Below are positions 1 through 11,679 of a DNA stretch of 64,000 nucleotides, piece after piece. The notes under the pieces were generated by a model, which was not told where the DNA came from, ran no database searches, and worked only from the letters and a program-made list of their open reading frames with translations. The stretch covers positions 14,880,501 to 14,944,500 of the forward strand of contig NC_037091.1 of the NCBI RefSeq assembly GCF_002994745.2. Direction: 5' to 3'. The translations under genes and the position numbers were made by a program. Position 1 is the first letter of the stretch, and each line of letters opens with the position of its first letter. Source of the DNA: Rosa chinensis. Lineage: Eukaryota > Streptophyta > Magnoliopsida > Rosales > Rosaceae.

Positions 1-959
1 GACTTGGTAAAGAGGTCTGCACGATTGTCTTCGAATCAAATATGCTTGACTTCAATCTTCTGATGCTCCTGTTGTTGCTAATTGAAGGAGAACTTCGATA
101 CAATATGTTTGGTGTTGTCTCCTTTGATGAAACTCATCTTTATCTGCTCTATCTAAGCAGCATTATCCTCGTAGATAATGGTTGGTTCATCAGTGGTGGA
201 ATGCAGTCCACATGTGCTTCGAACATGTTTTGTAATGACTTTTAGCCATGTACATTCACATACTGCTTCGTGAAGAGCTAGTATCTCAGCATGATTCGAA
301 GAGGTAGCAACAAGTGTCTATTTCGTAGACCTCCAAGAAATTGCAGTATTCCCAATGGTAAAGACATAACCAATTTGGGAACGTGCCTTGTGCGGGTCTG
401 ATAGATAGTCTATATCAGCATATCCAACAAGGCAAGCATCATTCTGAGGATCAAGGTCCATTCCTTGATGCGTAGGGATAGAATAAGTCCATATCTGTCG
501 TACCTCTAAGGTAGCGAAAAATGTCTTTTATGCCATTCCAGTGGCGGCGTGTTGGCGCAGAGCTATATCTAGCTAACAAGTTCACATAAAATGAGATGTC
601 CTATCTAGGGCATTAAGTCAAGTACAATAATGCGCCTATTGCACTTAGATATGGGACTTCTGGCACCAATATCTCTTCGTTATCATCTGTAGGACGATAC
701 AGTTCTCTCTAGACTTCAGACGACCATGGGTGTGCTTGCTTTTATCCTTATTAAAGCATCTTAACATCTTCTAGATGTAATTTGGTTGATGGACCAAAAC
801 TTCATCTGCACTGTGCTCGGGCTCCAGGTCGAGACAATAATTTGTTCTTCCAAGGCCTTTCATCTCAAATTTCAACTTCAGGTGCTTTGCGGTTTCCTTG
901 ATCTCTTCAGGAGTATCGATCAAATTCATGTCATTGGCATAGATCGCCACAATTCCAAA

Positions 960-1473
960 CTAGGAACTTGTTTCCTTAATAAACACGCATGGGCATAGTT
1001 TATTATTCACATATCCCATCCCGATCAAATATTCACTTAGACAGTTATACCACCTCCATCTAGATTGTTTCAATCCATAAAGTGAACGCCTCAAAACTAA
1101 TGGAGAGCGTGTTCCGTGGTCTAGAACTATTTGCATCGGGTATATTAAGTCCTTCATGAACTTTTATATATATCTCTTTATCTTGATCCCCATAGAGATA
1201 AGCTGTGACCACATTCATAAGCTGCATATTCAGTTTTTCGGAAACTACCAAACTGATAAGGTAGCGGAACGTTATGACGTCCATTACGGGAGAATACGCC
1301 TCCTCGTAATCAATCACAGGGCGTTGAGAAAATCTTTGCGCCACTAGATGAGCCTTCTGTATCACAATCTCGTTTTTCTCATTACGCTTCCTTACAAATA
1401 CCCATTTAAATTCTACGGGTTTAACATGGGGAGGTGTCGGAACAATAGGTCCAAACACCTTTCTCTTTGTCAA
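960..1473 (-). pseudogene. copia reverse transcriptase (RVT_2) remnant
   Basis: Two overlapping minus-strand reading frames (1060-1473 and 960-1157) carry the copia RT signature: a segment with FKWVFVRKRNEKNEIVIQKA, then AYSPVMDVITFRYLISL, then RRSLYGLKQSRWRWYNCL. In intact copia elements these lie in one frame (K-x-R-L-V-A-x-G-F-x-Q, then SLYGLKQ). Here they are separated by a frameshift near 1070-1150. The YVDD catalytic region further left is not in an open frame. It is a non-functional remnant. Confidence 0.8.
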
Positions 1474-2180
1474 GGAATCTAATTTGACCTGGATTGCTTA
1501 TTTCCTTTTTGGCCAGTCGTCTCTTCGTTAATATTGATCAACAAAGCAGGGTTCAAGGTCATCGCTTATTATAATTTCGGTGGCCACCGCAAATGCTAAT
1601 ATATCATCGATGATAATCTCAATCTGATTCCAAATCTCACTAAATTTACCGAGATTTCTAATGTTGGAGTGTCCCCCAACATCGTCTCTTCTAGGACAGA
1701 CCCATAATCCGGATTTATCTTATGAGATGAATCGGTTTGAGATTGCGATGTCAAGAGGATTCGTTTGTGCCACGTTTACCCTCTTCTGGGGATAAGAATC
1801 CTTCGAACCTAATGGTCTACCTCACTTCTGGGCAGGGACATTTGATTGGTTAGTCGCCATGGTCGTACCTCATCCATCTGGGACGACACATCCTACAAGA
1901 ACGTCTATCCTTGCAGGCACATTTGCAGCAGGTATATATGATCTCGTCACTTTTGCTAGATCAGAGAAAGTGTCTCTATAGATCTAGAATTGTCCGCACT
2001 TCAGTATTTTCATGCGGTTTGGGGATCAAGATGAGATATTGTGGGGACATTCCATGTTAATTCACGCCGTTCATCAGGAACGGTGACGTTCTTATCTCCC
2101 CCTAACGACGGGAAGACTGTCTCATCAAACTGATAATTAATCCGCAAATCTAATGGTAAAGAGATCGCCTGTCAAGGGCT

Positions 2181-2916
2181 CTAAAGAGCATATAATGGAT
2201 GGGATTCATAATCGACATACACGCCCATCCTTTGTTGAGGACCCAATTTTGTACGTTGTGACGGCACAATTGGCACGCGGACTGCATACCCAAATGCGAG
2301 TAAGTGCGAAACATCAGGTTCGTACCCAGTCACCAACTGTAACGCGGAGTAAGGTTGGGTAGCAGTGGGCCTCAACGGGACCAACATAGCTGCATGCAAG
2401 ATTGCATAGCCCCACCCAAAAACTAGGAGCTTGGTGCGCATTACCAAGATTCTATTTGCGAGACCATCTTGGGTGTGAACATAGGGAACTATATGTTCAG
2501 CATCAATCCCAAGGGATATGCAATAATCATCGAAAGATTTCGATGTAAACTCTCCAGTATTATCAAGTCTTATAGACTTTATGGGATAATCCGAGTGGTG
2601 AACCCTCAATTTCATGATCTGGGTGAGAGTTTAGCAAAAGCTGCGTTTTCTTGTGGACAATAGAGTAACATGTGATCACTTTGTCGATACATCAACCAAA
2701 ACCATTAATATTTAACTGGTCCACATGGTGGTTGGATATGTCCACAAATTTCCCTTGCATTCTGTGCAGAAAAATGGTGGTATATGTACTAGTCTTTGCA
2801 TATGATGGTCTAGTATGGCATAGCGTGTCATTATATACAAGACCCTTATTCAGAAGGGGGTGCACCTGCGATGAATTGAGGATACGGTGCATCATACTTT
2901 GACCTGGGTGTCCCAA
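2181..2916 (-). pseudogene. copia gag-pre-integrase and integrase remnant
   Basis: The minus-strand frame 2692-2916 begins GHPGQSMMHRILNSSQVHPL, the typical gag-pre-integrase stretch. The frame 2181-2615 continues into the rve integrase core: SIRLDNTGEFTSKSFDDYC contains the second catalytic Asp region, and GYEPDVSHLLAFGYAVRVPI is the C-terminal copia integrase signature (normally HLRxFGCAVYVPI). The conserved G-C-A-V is altered to G-Y-A-V and frames are broken between the two parts. It belongs to the same element as the RT remnant. Confidence 0.75.
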
Positions 2917-3639
2917 ACGGTCATGTTATAGCAAGTAGTTGCTTGAATTAGTTAGCTTCTAGCTAACAAATTCCAATTTCTCCAATGTACGCTTCTGGCC
3001 ACACACTTTGGAGGTTATGCAAAGATATTACACTCATTTTTCTCAATGGTTTCAGCGTGATAACCGTTGGTTCGAATATCCTTAATACTCAATAACGTTC
3101 TTCTGGAACGTGGAGATTATAAGGCCTCATTAATGGTAGGTTCAGTACCATTGGACAACATATAATGGGTTTTGCCATAACCCTCTATCAGGTTGGATTG
3201 GCCTGATACAGTTGTCACAGAGGTATGAATAGACAATAAGTTTGAAAAATATCTCCGATCTGGGAGTATGGTGTGCGTAATAGCACTTTCAACCAGACAA
3301 CAAACTTCCCCACAGAATATGCCTATTCATTTATTTAATTCAATGGATCACATGTATGAATAAGTTTATTGAATTAAATATATTCAAACATAACCACATT
3401 TCTATAATCCAAAATAATTGAAAACATAAATCACCAAAATCCGAAGATGTTTCATTCATTAAGATGAAATAGATATGGCACAAGGGGCCAATTATACCCA
3501 TGTCTTCGAGTTCTAATCCTCGGTATGTTCAGTAACTGCCTAAAAATCCGTGATCTCTAGTGTGGAATCAATAGAAAATGACCCTTTAATAAAGTTGGTA
3601 TTTCGAGTTCCGCGACCGGCGTAATACTCATCTACTGCT

Positions 3640-4139
3640 TAGGCTATCGCACAACAGGTGTGGAACCAGCAGTCAATTCCTCCACATTGATAACAAAGAT
3701 CATGCTGATTCTGGTGGCGACAGGCCGAACCAGTGTTCCTTTCAACTCAGGCTTGTTGAGTTAGGGCATCACGGTTCCCACAACGTGGGCCTTGGCCACG
3801 TGGAGCTGGATTACATGCACCTTGGCCTCTTGGGACTTGGCCACGTGGCTGACGGTCATATGGGTTATTTTTGTTCTGCCAATCATGTCTTGCTTCAAGC
3901 AAGAAAATGGTGTGTATCCTCTTAATCGGGTACTTAACTTGGAGTGCTATCTCCATATGTTTCTTTATGAACATTATGGCACTCGCCTTAAAAGCCTCAG
4001 TGACGACATTGTCAATATCGATTGTTGATCTCATCTTCTTTGCAGTCAGATGAATTTTCACTTCTTGAGTTCACTTTAGATAGTTTCTTCTGGAGACCTC
4101 CAAAGCAACAAAGTCAAACATGTTGAGATTTGACATTTC
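3640..4139 (-). pseudogene. copia gag remnant with degenerate zinc knuckle
   Basis: On the minus strand a start around 4139 reads MSNLNMFDFVALEVSRRNYL, which matches the usual start of copia Gag in plants. A stop follows almost at once where a Trp codon is expected. The frame 3747-4061 continues with a Gag helical part and then a repeated RGQG-rich basic tail. To its left, near 3660-3700, a CCHC-like knuckle reads CYQCGGIDCWFHTC, with the His replaced by Cys. It is an inactive remnant. Confidence 0.65.
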
Positions 4140-6233
4140 TTACAGGAAAGGAACAAATAATATTAGTGCTTTGGGTAATATCATCCATAAGCAAGTAATG
4201 AGAACTTTAGGTTCTATAACATGGTATGAAAAATCGGATTAGACATGTAAAATCTACTGGTTTTATCATGTGTGGTGAATTTATGAAGGAAACTTCAAGT
4301 TTCTTAAACGGCATTATCGAAACTACAAGTTCGATATATGTATGAACTACGGGTTCATTTAGGACTTCTAGTTCATTAGGTACCTGCATTTTCCATACAT
4401 ATATTGTAGTGCGAAAATTTAGACAAGTAACACAATAATATTGAATCAAGTAAATTGTAATAATATCTCACAAATTGGATAAATAAAAATCACAAATCAA
4501 TTGAGATATTAATTGCATGCTAGTAATATAACATATTAATTATCATACAATTATGTAAATAAATGCTTCTGGCAATTAATTACACATATTAGATATGGAG
4601 AATCTATTTACAATATGAAATCATTTTCCCTTTTATTTTGATTCTGCTGGACCAAATAAAGAGTGGGCTTGATAGTGAAGCCTATCGAGCTTAGTCTGCG
4701 GGCTCGTGATCTAAGCTTTCATGTGCTGGTCAAAGAGTATGTGAGGCCTGCTGGGCTGCTAGGTCCTATGGAGGGAGAGTGGGCCTGCTGGGCTCAGGTT
4801 GGTCTGCCAAAGAATGAAAAATTATTATTCAACCCTTTCGGTAACTCCAAATGAATACGACCAGGTAAGGAAGGATGAGGTTTAGGTGGAGCGAGACTCA
4901 CTTAAGTACATAGCCTCATTTGAACCTTACCTAGACATCGCATCCAACTGGATGAGCTACTTTGAGAAGATTCATAACTTTTGTCATGGTAACATGTAGT
5001 GAGCTGCTATTCTGGCCTTGCAACTTGGGCCTGAGCTTCTGGCTCGAATTTATTGTTATGACTTTGGACTTGATTTGAGCTTCTGACTCAGCCTCTATTA
5101 ATATTCACAATTATAACAAAACCAAATTCAATATATGTTATTAAATCGTAACATAAATAAATTAATGCAGCGGTTATATACCTAAGGAAATGGGTTCAAA
5201 TCCCATTAATGCTTCTGGCATTACGTACAGGTAATAAATTTGGCAAATGCTTCTGGCACAATGTTTATGTAATAATCGCGTAATAATTTAGCCCATAATG
5301 CTTCTAGCATAAAGAATTATAATGGCAGATTCAAATTTGTGTAACAAAAAATTAAGCCCATAATTCTCTATCATAATTCACGCAATAATTCAGAATTGTC
5401 TCAATGTGATAATGAAGTGATTGTGGTAATGAGCATAAATTACAATGGTAATTGCTTTGGATAAAATCAATCAAAATCAAATCACGGGTTGATCAATCAC
5501 CAATTAATTGGCCTCAAATCTGCTTCTGGCAGAATTAATACTAAATAGTGTTAACACATACTAGTTTGCCATAGTGGTACAGCGGACAACAAGTTGAATT
5601 GGTACCTATTTTAGCTGGGTTCGAATCCCAGCAACTGCATAATCTATTTTTTTTTCTTTCTTGTTGAATTGATGTTACTGATATTGATTTTGTTCTACTG
5701 GACCAAGTACTACAGATATATAGTTGCAGTCCATAAATTTTTCTCTTTTCTTTTCCAATCAAACAATCACAAACACATGAACAAATATATACAAATACGT
5801 ATACCAAGTAAATAAATCATGTAGGATTTGCTAGGGTTCATGCATTATGGTGATTTTTCATATTCAATCAATAGGCTCAATAAGCAAGAAGCATGAATAT
5901 AAAATTAGGTTTTGAAAAACATTACTTGATGAAGGACGGATAAATCTTCAGCTTATGTGTGCAGAACTGAGAAGGTTGTCTTCTCAGCCAATCCAAGAGC
6001 TATTCGCCTCTTCTGGACAGCTCCCACTTAGAATGATGTACACATCTCAAAATGACTCCAATAAGGCTGAAATTTGGAGGGCAGATAAAAGAGGCAGAGA
6101 CGAACAACTTTGATGAAGGAAATATTTTTATCTGAGGTCCCGATCAAGAGGTTTCGGGGTGTGCAAACAGGCTGCAGCAGGGGGTTTTTTTTTCTCTGGC
6201 TAGAGCTTGGGTTAGAGCTTCGTGCTGAAAACG
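4140..6233 (-). other. copia 5' leader with dispersed 'TGCTTCTGGCA' motifs
   Basis: About 2.1 kb between the gag start and the LTR without coding capacity. An 11-base motif, TGCTTCTGGCA, or a one-mismatch form, recurs near 4564, 5211, 5246, 5301 and 5521. Two stretches resemble tRNA T-arm/B-box sequence: GGGTTCAAATCCC near 5189 and GGGTTCGAATCCC near 5619. The second is preceded at 5569 by an A-box-like TTGCCATAGTGG. The stretch is AT-rich with repeated AATTAAT. Confidence 0.4.
5567..5650 (+). repeat. tRNA-like (possibly SINE head) sequence
   Basis: An A-box-like stretch (near 5569) and a perfect B-box/T-arm (GGTTCGAATCC, near 5620) lie about 50 bases apart and are followed by a T-rich tract. 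No complete cloverleaf can be drawn by eye: the anticodon arm and acceptor pairing are not convincing. A tRNA-derived SINE head or a decayed tRNA pseudogene are both possible. Confidence 0.3.
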
Positions 6234-6503
6234 TGTTGTAAAACTATAGTAAACGAATTTGAGAGAGAGAGAGTATAGACGTAGAGAATAGAATGTGTGT
6301 CTTATTCATCTCACCATGAGGAGCCTTATATAGGACTACATGGTGTACACAAAAGGGTAATGCTTAATTACAATCCAATCATTCCTACAATTACAACCTA
6401 TCAATCACCAATCTATAGGGATAGGCACCTATTACTCATCATCTATTTACATGATTATCCACAAATATTTACAACACTTCCTTAGATATGCCCAATGTTA
6501 CAA
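6234..6503 (-). repeat. Probable 5' LTR of the copia element
   Basis: In minus-strand reading it begins TGTAACATTGGGC and ends near ...GTTTTACAACA, followed by AACACGTTTTCAGCACGAAG, a junction seen in several plant copia families. A TATA-like box reads TATATAAGGC on the minus strand. The partner LTR is outside the window, so the ends are not confirmed. Confidence 0.5.
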
Positions 6504-7721
6504 TATATGCCTGCGGTTATGATATGCAAGGAGGAAGCCTTATTTCGATTATTGCAGAAATAGGCTTTACTTGGGTGAGGCTTGTTGAGTTGACAAGTGA
6601 TTTGGAATTTAGCCAATGAGATTTATTCAGTTTGATTTGAATTTTTTGTTGATTGTTTGTGAGTTGTTTTGATATGCAACTTTCTGTATGCCTGTAGTCT
6701 GATGAAGCAACCGAAGTTCTTCTGATGAATAACGTCCTTGGTTATCTGCCTCTTCTGCATGCATCCTTGTTGTTGTAAATGTTTAATAACTCATTTTCAT
6801 GGTTATATAACTTTAAAGACTTACATTGAAATATGACTTGCCTACTTTAGGCTGCACATTCAAGCATTAGTTGTCATCCTCTTTAGCTGCAATTGCTTTG
6901 TCATGAATCATCTACCAAAGGATTCTAAGGTGCCTGTTTGCTTTTATTAAAGATTTATACACCTTTATGCATGATATCAATGGTTTGGTTTTATCGGAAT
7001 CTGAAATCTAGCTACTGAAATCTTTAGCGAGTCTTACTGTGAGGTATTTATTGGAAGATAAGAAAGTGTGTTTAATAAAATTTCAGTATTTAATTGAATG
7101 TAAAGAAAGATTTGAACCTTAATGAATTTAATCCGGTTAGGCCTGGTGAAATAATTAAGTAGAGATTGTGCTTTCCTTGGGTGAAAGACCCTAAACCCGA
7201 TTTGGGCTCGTGGATTCGATCAGATAATTAAGTTGGGATTGTGCCTCCCTAGCGTGAAAGACCCAAAACCCAATCAGGAATCCGCTTAGTACGGGGTGTT
7301 CTCGATGGCATTAATTCGAGAGGTATTAAGCCTAACTGGTAAAAGAGAAAATATGATGAATTTTACGACTCAACTGGGTGTTCTCAATAAATGAACGAAT
7401 TTGTTTCAGTTGAGCAAATATTTTGAAATAGTTATACTGGAGTTTAATTGATAATTCTTTTAGTCACTATCCAGGGTCAGGGTGTGACATGAAAGAAGAT
7501 GCAGCTCGCAAGAGCTAGGATTGATTAAGAAAGAAGAAGGCAGAAGAGAGAGAAAAAGGTGAAATAATACATTGGAGATTTGGAGGGGATGAAATGCCGT
7601 CCCACAAGAGAGAAATAAATATAAAAAAAGTTATAAAACTGAAATGATTTAACCAGAATTAGTGAGAAATACAAATGCTGTCTACATATACAGTGGTGGT
7701 ATCACCACCGAAGTCTAGGTG
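6504..7721. other. Non-coding stretch with an LTR-like tail
   Basis: No gene is recognised. Two imperfect copies of a roughly 55-base unit (7147-7202 and 7219-7274) share AATTAAGT and GTGAAAGACCC, spaced by about 72 bases. The text around 7470-7490 ends in GGGTCAGGGTGTGACA, which resembles the end of some gypsy LTRs. This may be an LTR fragment, but no partner or target duplication was found. Confidence 0.3.
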
Positions 7722-7916
7722 GGAGAAATTCTTAGGTAGGGACTGCCCTACCACGTGGCGGTAGGGCATCCCAATCAAAATTAAGAAAGAACTCTACATA
7801 TCTAGAAATTAGCCCTCTTTTAATAAAGAAATATACCCAAAACACCCCTTGCAAAGTCCTGATTGGACAGCCCTACCGCCACGTGGTACGGCTGCCCTAT
7901 CTAAGAATCTCTCGTT
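7722..7916. mobile_element. MITE with about 50-bp terminal inverted repeats
   Basis: The left arm (about 7722-7778) and the right arm (about 7859-7916) are imperfect reverse complements: both read GAGAxATTCTTAG.TAGGG inward, then a CCCTACCACGTGGCGGTAGGGC core, then CCAATCA. The spacer is about 80 bases and non-coding. Flanks TCTAGGTGG and TTTAAGTGG agree at 7 of 9 positions, which would fit a worn 9-bp target duplication and a Mutator-type MITE, but this is weak. Confidence 0.65.
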
Positions 7917-9080
7917 TAAGTGGTGAGTAAATTTGATTCCAAAATTTCTGCCAAGCATATTGCATATTTCTTACACGGCCAATATTCAAATTTTGTATTT
8001 CAAATATCTTCCTTTTTCTATCATATTAAATGAAGAGTGCTTCTATTCATATCTCCAAAATTGACATTTAGACCTCCCAATTTTTCATGTAATAGTTGAC
8101 TTTGTCAACTCATTTTAAATGACTAATAATGATACAAATGAGAAAAAATAATAATAAGAAAACTCCCTCTGCTTGTTTGATAATAAATCCAATATAACTC
8201 ACAACACCAATCTGATGTCTTCACCGGTCTTACAGGATAATGTATTTTTATTTTTATCGAAAGATTCATAATTAAACACATACCACGTACAACCACCATT
8301 GGATCGTAGCCTTCAATTATGTGTGTGTGTGTGTGTGTCTAATGAATTATGATACAAATTCAGCAAAGGCTTCTTAATCTACAACAAAGGTTGCTTGCAA
8401 CTCACCAATCATATTTCTTTATTTCCATTATAGTATGTTTCTTTAGAAACATCAAAGAGACATGTATTGCATTAATTTGAGATGATGATCCATGTTAAGA
8501 CGCTGTAACTCTCTATTGTTCATTGTTGTATGGTCAGTATGAGTTTCCTAACTTGATTGCAAGAACTGGTCCTATGTTGCCCTCTTTATTTTATACTTCT
8601 ACATTCAGTTGTGAAAAAATAAAAATAAAAAGGAACATCAAAGTATGTATATGTTTGCTGCATAAGGTCTGGGTAAAAGTTATGATATCCTTATTTTTGG
8701 TAGTGAAATATGGAGAGCAATGTGGTGACCTTAGAAAACCCAACTCTAATATTGCTGCAATTAGGTCTTCAAGTTCTTCTCCCAATTCTAGTTTTTATGT
8801 CAGGACTTTAATTGGTTCATCATTGGAGGTGCATCGAGAGAATGAGAGAAGAAGAAGATTGAGGGGTCCTTCTCTTGTAAAGAAATCTCCAACCTTGATC
8901 TAATCAAAGTTTTTTATTATATAAATTGTAGCACAGTATTACCCAAATATCAATTACAAATTAATTTTTACCCGAATATCATTGCAATGCAGTTGCTTGT
9001 AAGCCTTTACTGTTGGTCGGAAATATATAGGGACTTCAACAATAAAGTGCACCCAAATATCATTGCAATCCATCAAATAG
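7917..9080. other. AT-rich spacer with a (GT)n microsatellite
   Basis: No convincing coding sequence. A GT microsatellite lies at about 8320-8338. A 126-codon frame at 8523-8903 has no recognisable domain and low-complexity serine stretches, so it is not called. Confidence 0.5.
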
Positions 9081-9326
9081 GGTGCACTTTACTGTTGGGC
9101 GTTTTTAAGGGGATTTTGCCATAAAATCGAAACCCGGCCGATGAATCTCAACTCTCTGAATCCCTAAATTATCTCTTCAGCTCTAGAAGTGCAGCTACAT
9201 CCTTGATCAAATCTCTCTCTCGACATCCTCTTGTCCATTTGTTCCTTCTACTCTTTTTATTAAGGGCCAAGGTAATTGTGTAGTTTTATTTTATGTGCAC
9301 TTGTTTCGAATCAGTTTCAATTTCAC

Positions 9327-9835
9327 TGTACCTACATGTGCCAGAACGAGCATAATTAGCTATAATGAGCCACGCTCATTGTACCGCCAGAGGTACCAAC
9401 TTCCACCAAAGGAGTGACCTGCTAAGGCACGGCCAGGCGGGCTACTGCTCGAGCCCTGGATAGCCCCCAGATCACCGCTGACGCGCCGCCACGCGCAGCG
9501 TCAAGATAGCATCAAAAGCTCCAGATGCTGGGAATCGAAGCACATCAGTCCCACATCGAAAACAAGAAGAAGATCAACCTTCTCCTCATATATAAAAGGT
9601 TTTCTCCTCTCTCCTCATTAATTACGCATTTACTACTCATTTATTGTTATGCTGCCTATACACAGTGACTGACTTAGCCATCGGAGAAGTGAAGACCGCC
9701 CAACGCGGTCTCCCTCTGTCGCCCTGTCTCTCGTGTTGCAGCAAACGGAGGTCATCAAATCCTCAGGGTAGCAGTCCGCCCACCGGACCGGCGTTAAAAC
9801 GAAGAATTGGCTACCGCCGGACTTTGGCATTAACA
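9327..9835 (+). mobile_element. Solo LTR (Ty3/gypsy type) in the 5' flank of F-box copy A
   Basis: The insert begins TGTACCTACA and ends ATTAACA, giving TG..CA ends. It is flanked on both sides by the 5-bp duplication TTCAC (9322-9326 and 9836-9840). The paralogous empty site in copy B (near 48752) reads AATTTCACATTATTGAAC with a single TTCAC. A TATA-like box (TATATAAAAGG, 9590) and ACTGACTTAGCCATCGGAG (9667) resemble the ACTGACTTAGGCATCGGAG in the gypsy LTRs at 39.3 and 47.2 kb, so it is from a related lineage. Length is 509 bp. Confidence 0.9.
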
Positions 9836-10016
9836 TTCACATTCTTGAACTTGTGCATTCAAGTGTTGAGAATAAGGTCAGAATCCGGTTGACTTGAGTT
9901 TTCTCATTGTTTTCTGATTGTGTGTTATGTAATGCCGATCGAGCAAGAAAATATCTATATGAAATGACGTTGGAGTTTGGCAAAACTATTGATGAAGATG
10001 TGGTGGAGAAAATTGT

Positions 10017-11435
10017 ATATATACTAAAATAAGGTTTTCCTTATAAATAGTGTGCAGACATTTTTGTCCCTGTCATTTGCTGTGATTTACTGCATTGCCA
10101 TTACCTTCCCTACACCTCTAGCTAAAAGTCTAAGGCTGAGTTTGGTAGAGCTTTTAACCTCCTGTGCTTATAAGCAAAGTCCCATTTGGTGTTTGGTAAA
10201 GTCCCTGTCAACCAACTTCTCTACAAAGCACCAGCTTTTTGGAGGTAAAAGCAGAAGCCGCTTGAGGCCTGCTTTTAGAAGCCAGAAGTCGCTCGCACTA
10301 TAGCGATGGTTGAATGATTTTTTGAAAATACCATTGGGTACCCTCATGAACTTAAAGGAATTACACGACCAGCCTCTTCTCTTCCTCGATCAACTTCTGT
10401 CTTCTCCCTCAACTCTCTCTCTCTCTCTCTTGGTGCTCTTAGGACGACATCGTGCACCATCGGCGCCACCACCTTTGCTCTTCTTGGTTGTCACCACGAG
10501 TTTGGTAAGAGTTTTGTTTGTGATTTCGATTTCTTGGGGTTTGATTCCATTTCTTTCTATCCTGAAAACCTAAAATCAAATAGTATCTTGATGTGGGTTT
10601 GATAAAATTTTGGGCTTTTTGACTGTATCGTGATCTGGGTTGTTCTGGGTTGCTGTTAAGAGCGAGGTGTGTGACTATAGTTTGATATCTTGATCTGGGT
10701 GCATGATTTGTTTCGGGTAATGGGGTATGGGTATTATGCCTTATCTGGAGTGTATGGTGAGATTAGGTTATGAGGTGCAAGGTGTGGAAATACAAGAGAG
10801 AGTTGATTACTTTTCAGATGTCATGGTTTGGGAAAACTAGATAGCAATGTTCCGGTGGGGTGCTCTTTGTCGATTTGAGAAATTTAGGTGTGGAGTGGGC
10901 TTGGGTTTGTCTTGGTGATAGGAGGAAAATGGTTATTGGAAAAATGGAGGGATTGAAAGCCATGGAAACCGAGTGTTTTGTAGTAGGGGAGGAGATTTAG
11001 AGGTGTGCTCAGAGGTAGTTCTAGGCTCTAAGAAGAGCAATGAAGGTGGGACAGATGACAGGCACCTTAGGAAGAATGTAATGGGGAGAATTGAGCTAGA
11101 GGATTTTGATTCTAATGGCTTAGTTGCAATAGGTAGATGGGAATGATATAGTTGAGAAAAGATAAGTCGATTGTTTTGTTATGTAGTGTTCTTGGCTAGG
11201 TTGTTTGTAAATGATGGTGCAGGTTAGCAATGATGATACTAGGGGTTCATTGCTTCACTTTCTTAATTCACGTTTTTGAACTTTCAATTGGCCCATTTGT
11301 TTGAAATTGAATACATAGAGGAAAATTTTAGAATCTTTATGGCTTAAGGAGTAGTATCATACTTGACATGTTTTCACAAGAATGGATTTTGGTTGGTTTC
11401 TAGGTTTGAACTTTTATCAAAATGAAGGCCCTTGT
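10017..11435. mobile_element. Insertion of unknown class in F-box copy A
   Basis: Comparison with copy B shows about 1.4 kb of extra sequence after the 17th codon of copy A. TTGT occurs at both junctions (10013-10016 and 11432-11435), and joining across it restores an F-box frame (EKIV then LSILPPKSL). The insert holds a CT microsatellite (10412-10431) and text that looks like a gene 5' leader with an intron start, but no open frame worth calling. No clear terminal repeats were found. Its class is unknown. Confidence 0.55.
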
Positions 11436-11679
11436 CCTATCAATTCTGCCACCCAAATCTCTGAAGCAATTCCAATGCGTCTCTAAAAGGTGGTATGCTC
11501 TGATCACCACTCCCAGGTTCATAGCTAAGCACCTCTCCAATTCCACGCACAATAATCTCTCCACTAGTGTTCTTATGAAACGTGAAGTCCGTAAGGATAC
11601 CAACCCTAACAAGACTGAAGAGTTGTTCTCATTCCTTTATTTTCGAAATGATGAAGATAATTATGTTAATGGTGTGCAT

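Larger units (their letters stand above)
1..6503 (-). mobile_element. Decayed Ty1/copia retrotransposon, 3' end outside the window
   Basis: Read on the minus strand, the order is 5' LTR (about 6234-6503), a long leader, gag, gag-pre-integrase, integrase core, reverse transcriptase and RNase H, which is Ty1/copia order. The RNase H end runs off the left edge, so the 3' LTR is not visible. The frame is broken by many stops and shifts. The boundary at the right is inferred from an LTR-like stretch with a TATA-like box on the minus strand (6328-6338) and a TG..CA style end. It is a dead copy; nothing suggests a host function. Confidence 0.8.

Noticed and set aside
5165..5205. Possible tRNA gene around GGGTTCAAATCCC
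   Set aside because: Only a T-arm-like stretch; no D-arm, anticodon arm or acceptor pairing could be assembled.
8523..8903. 126-codon plus-strand frame
   Set aside because: Serine and arginine low complexity, no recognisable domain, and no splice or promoter context.
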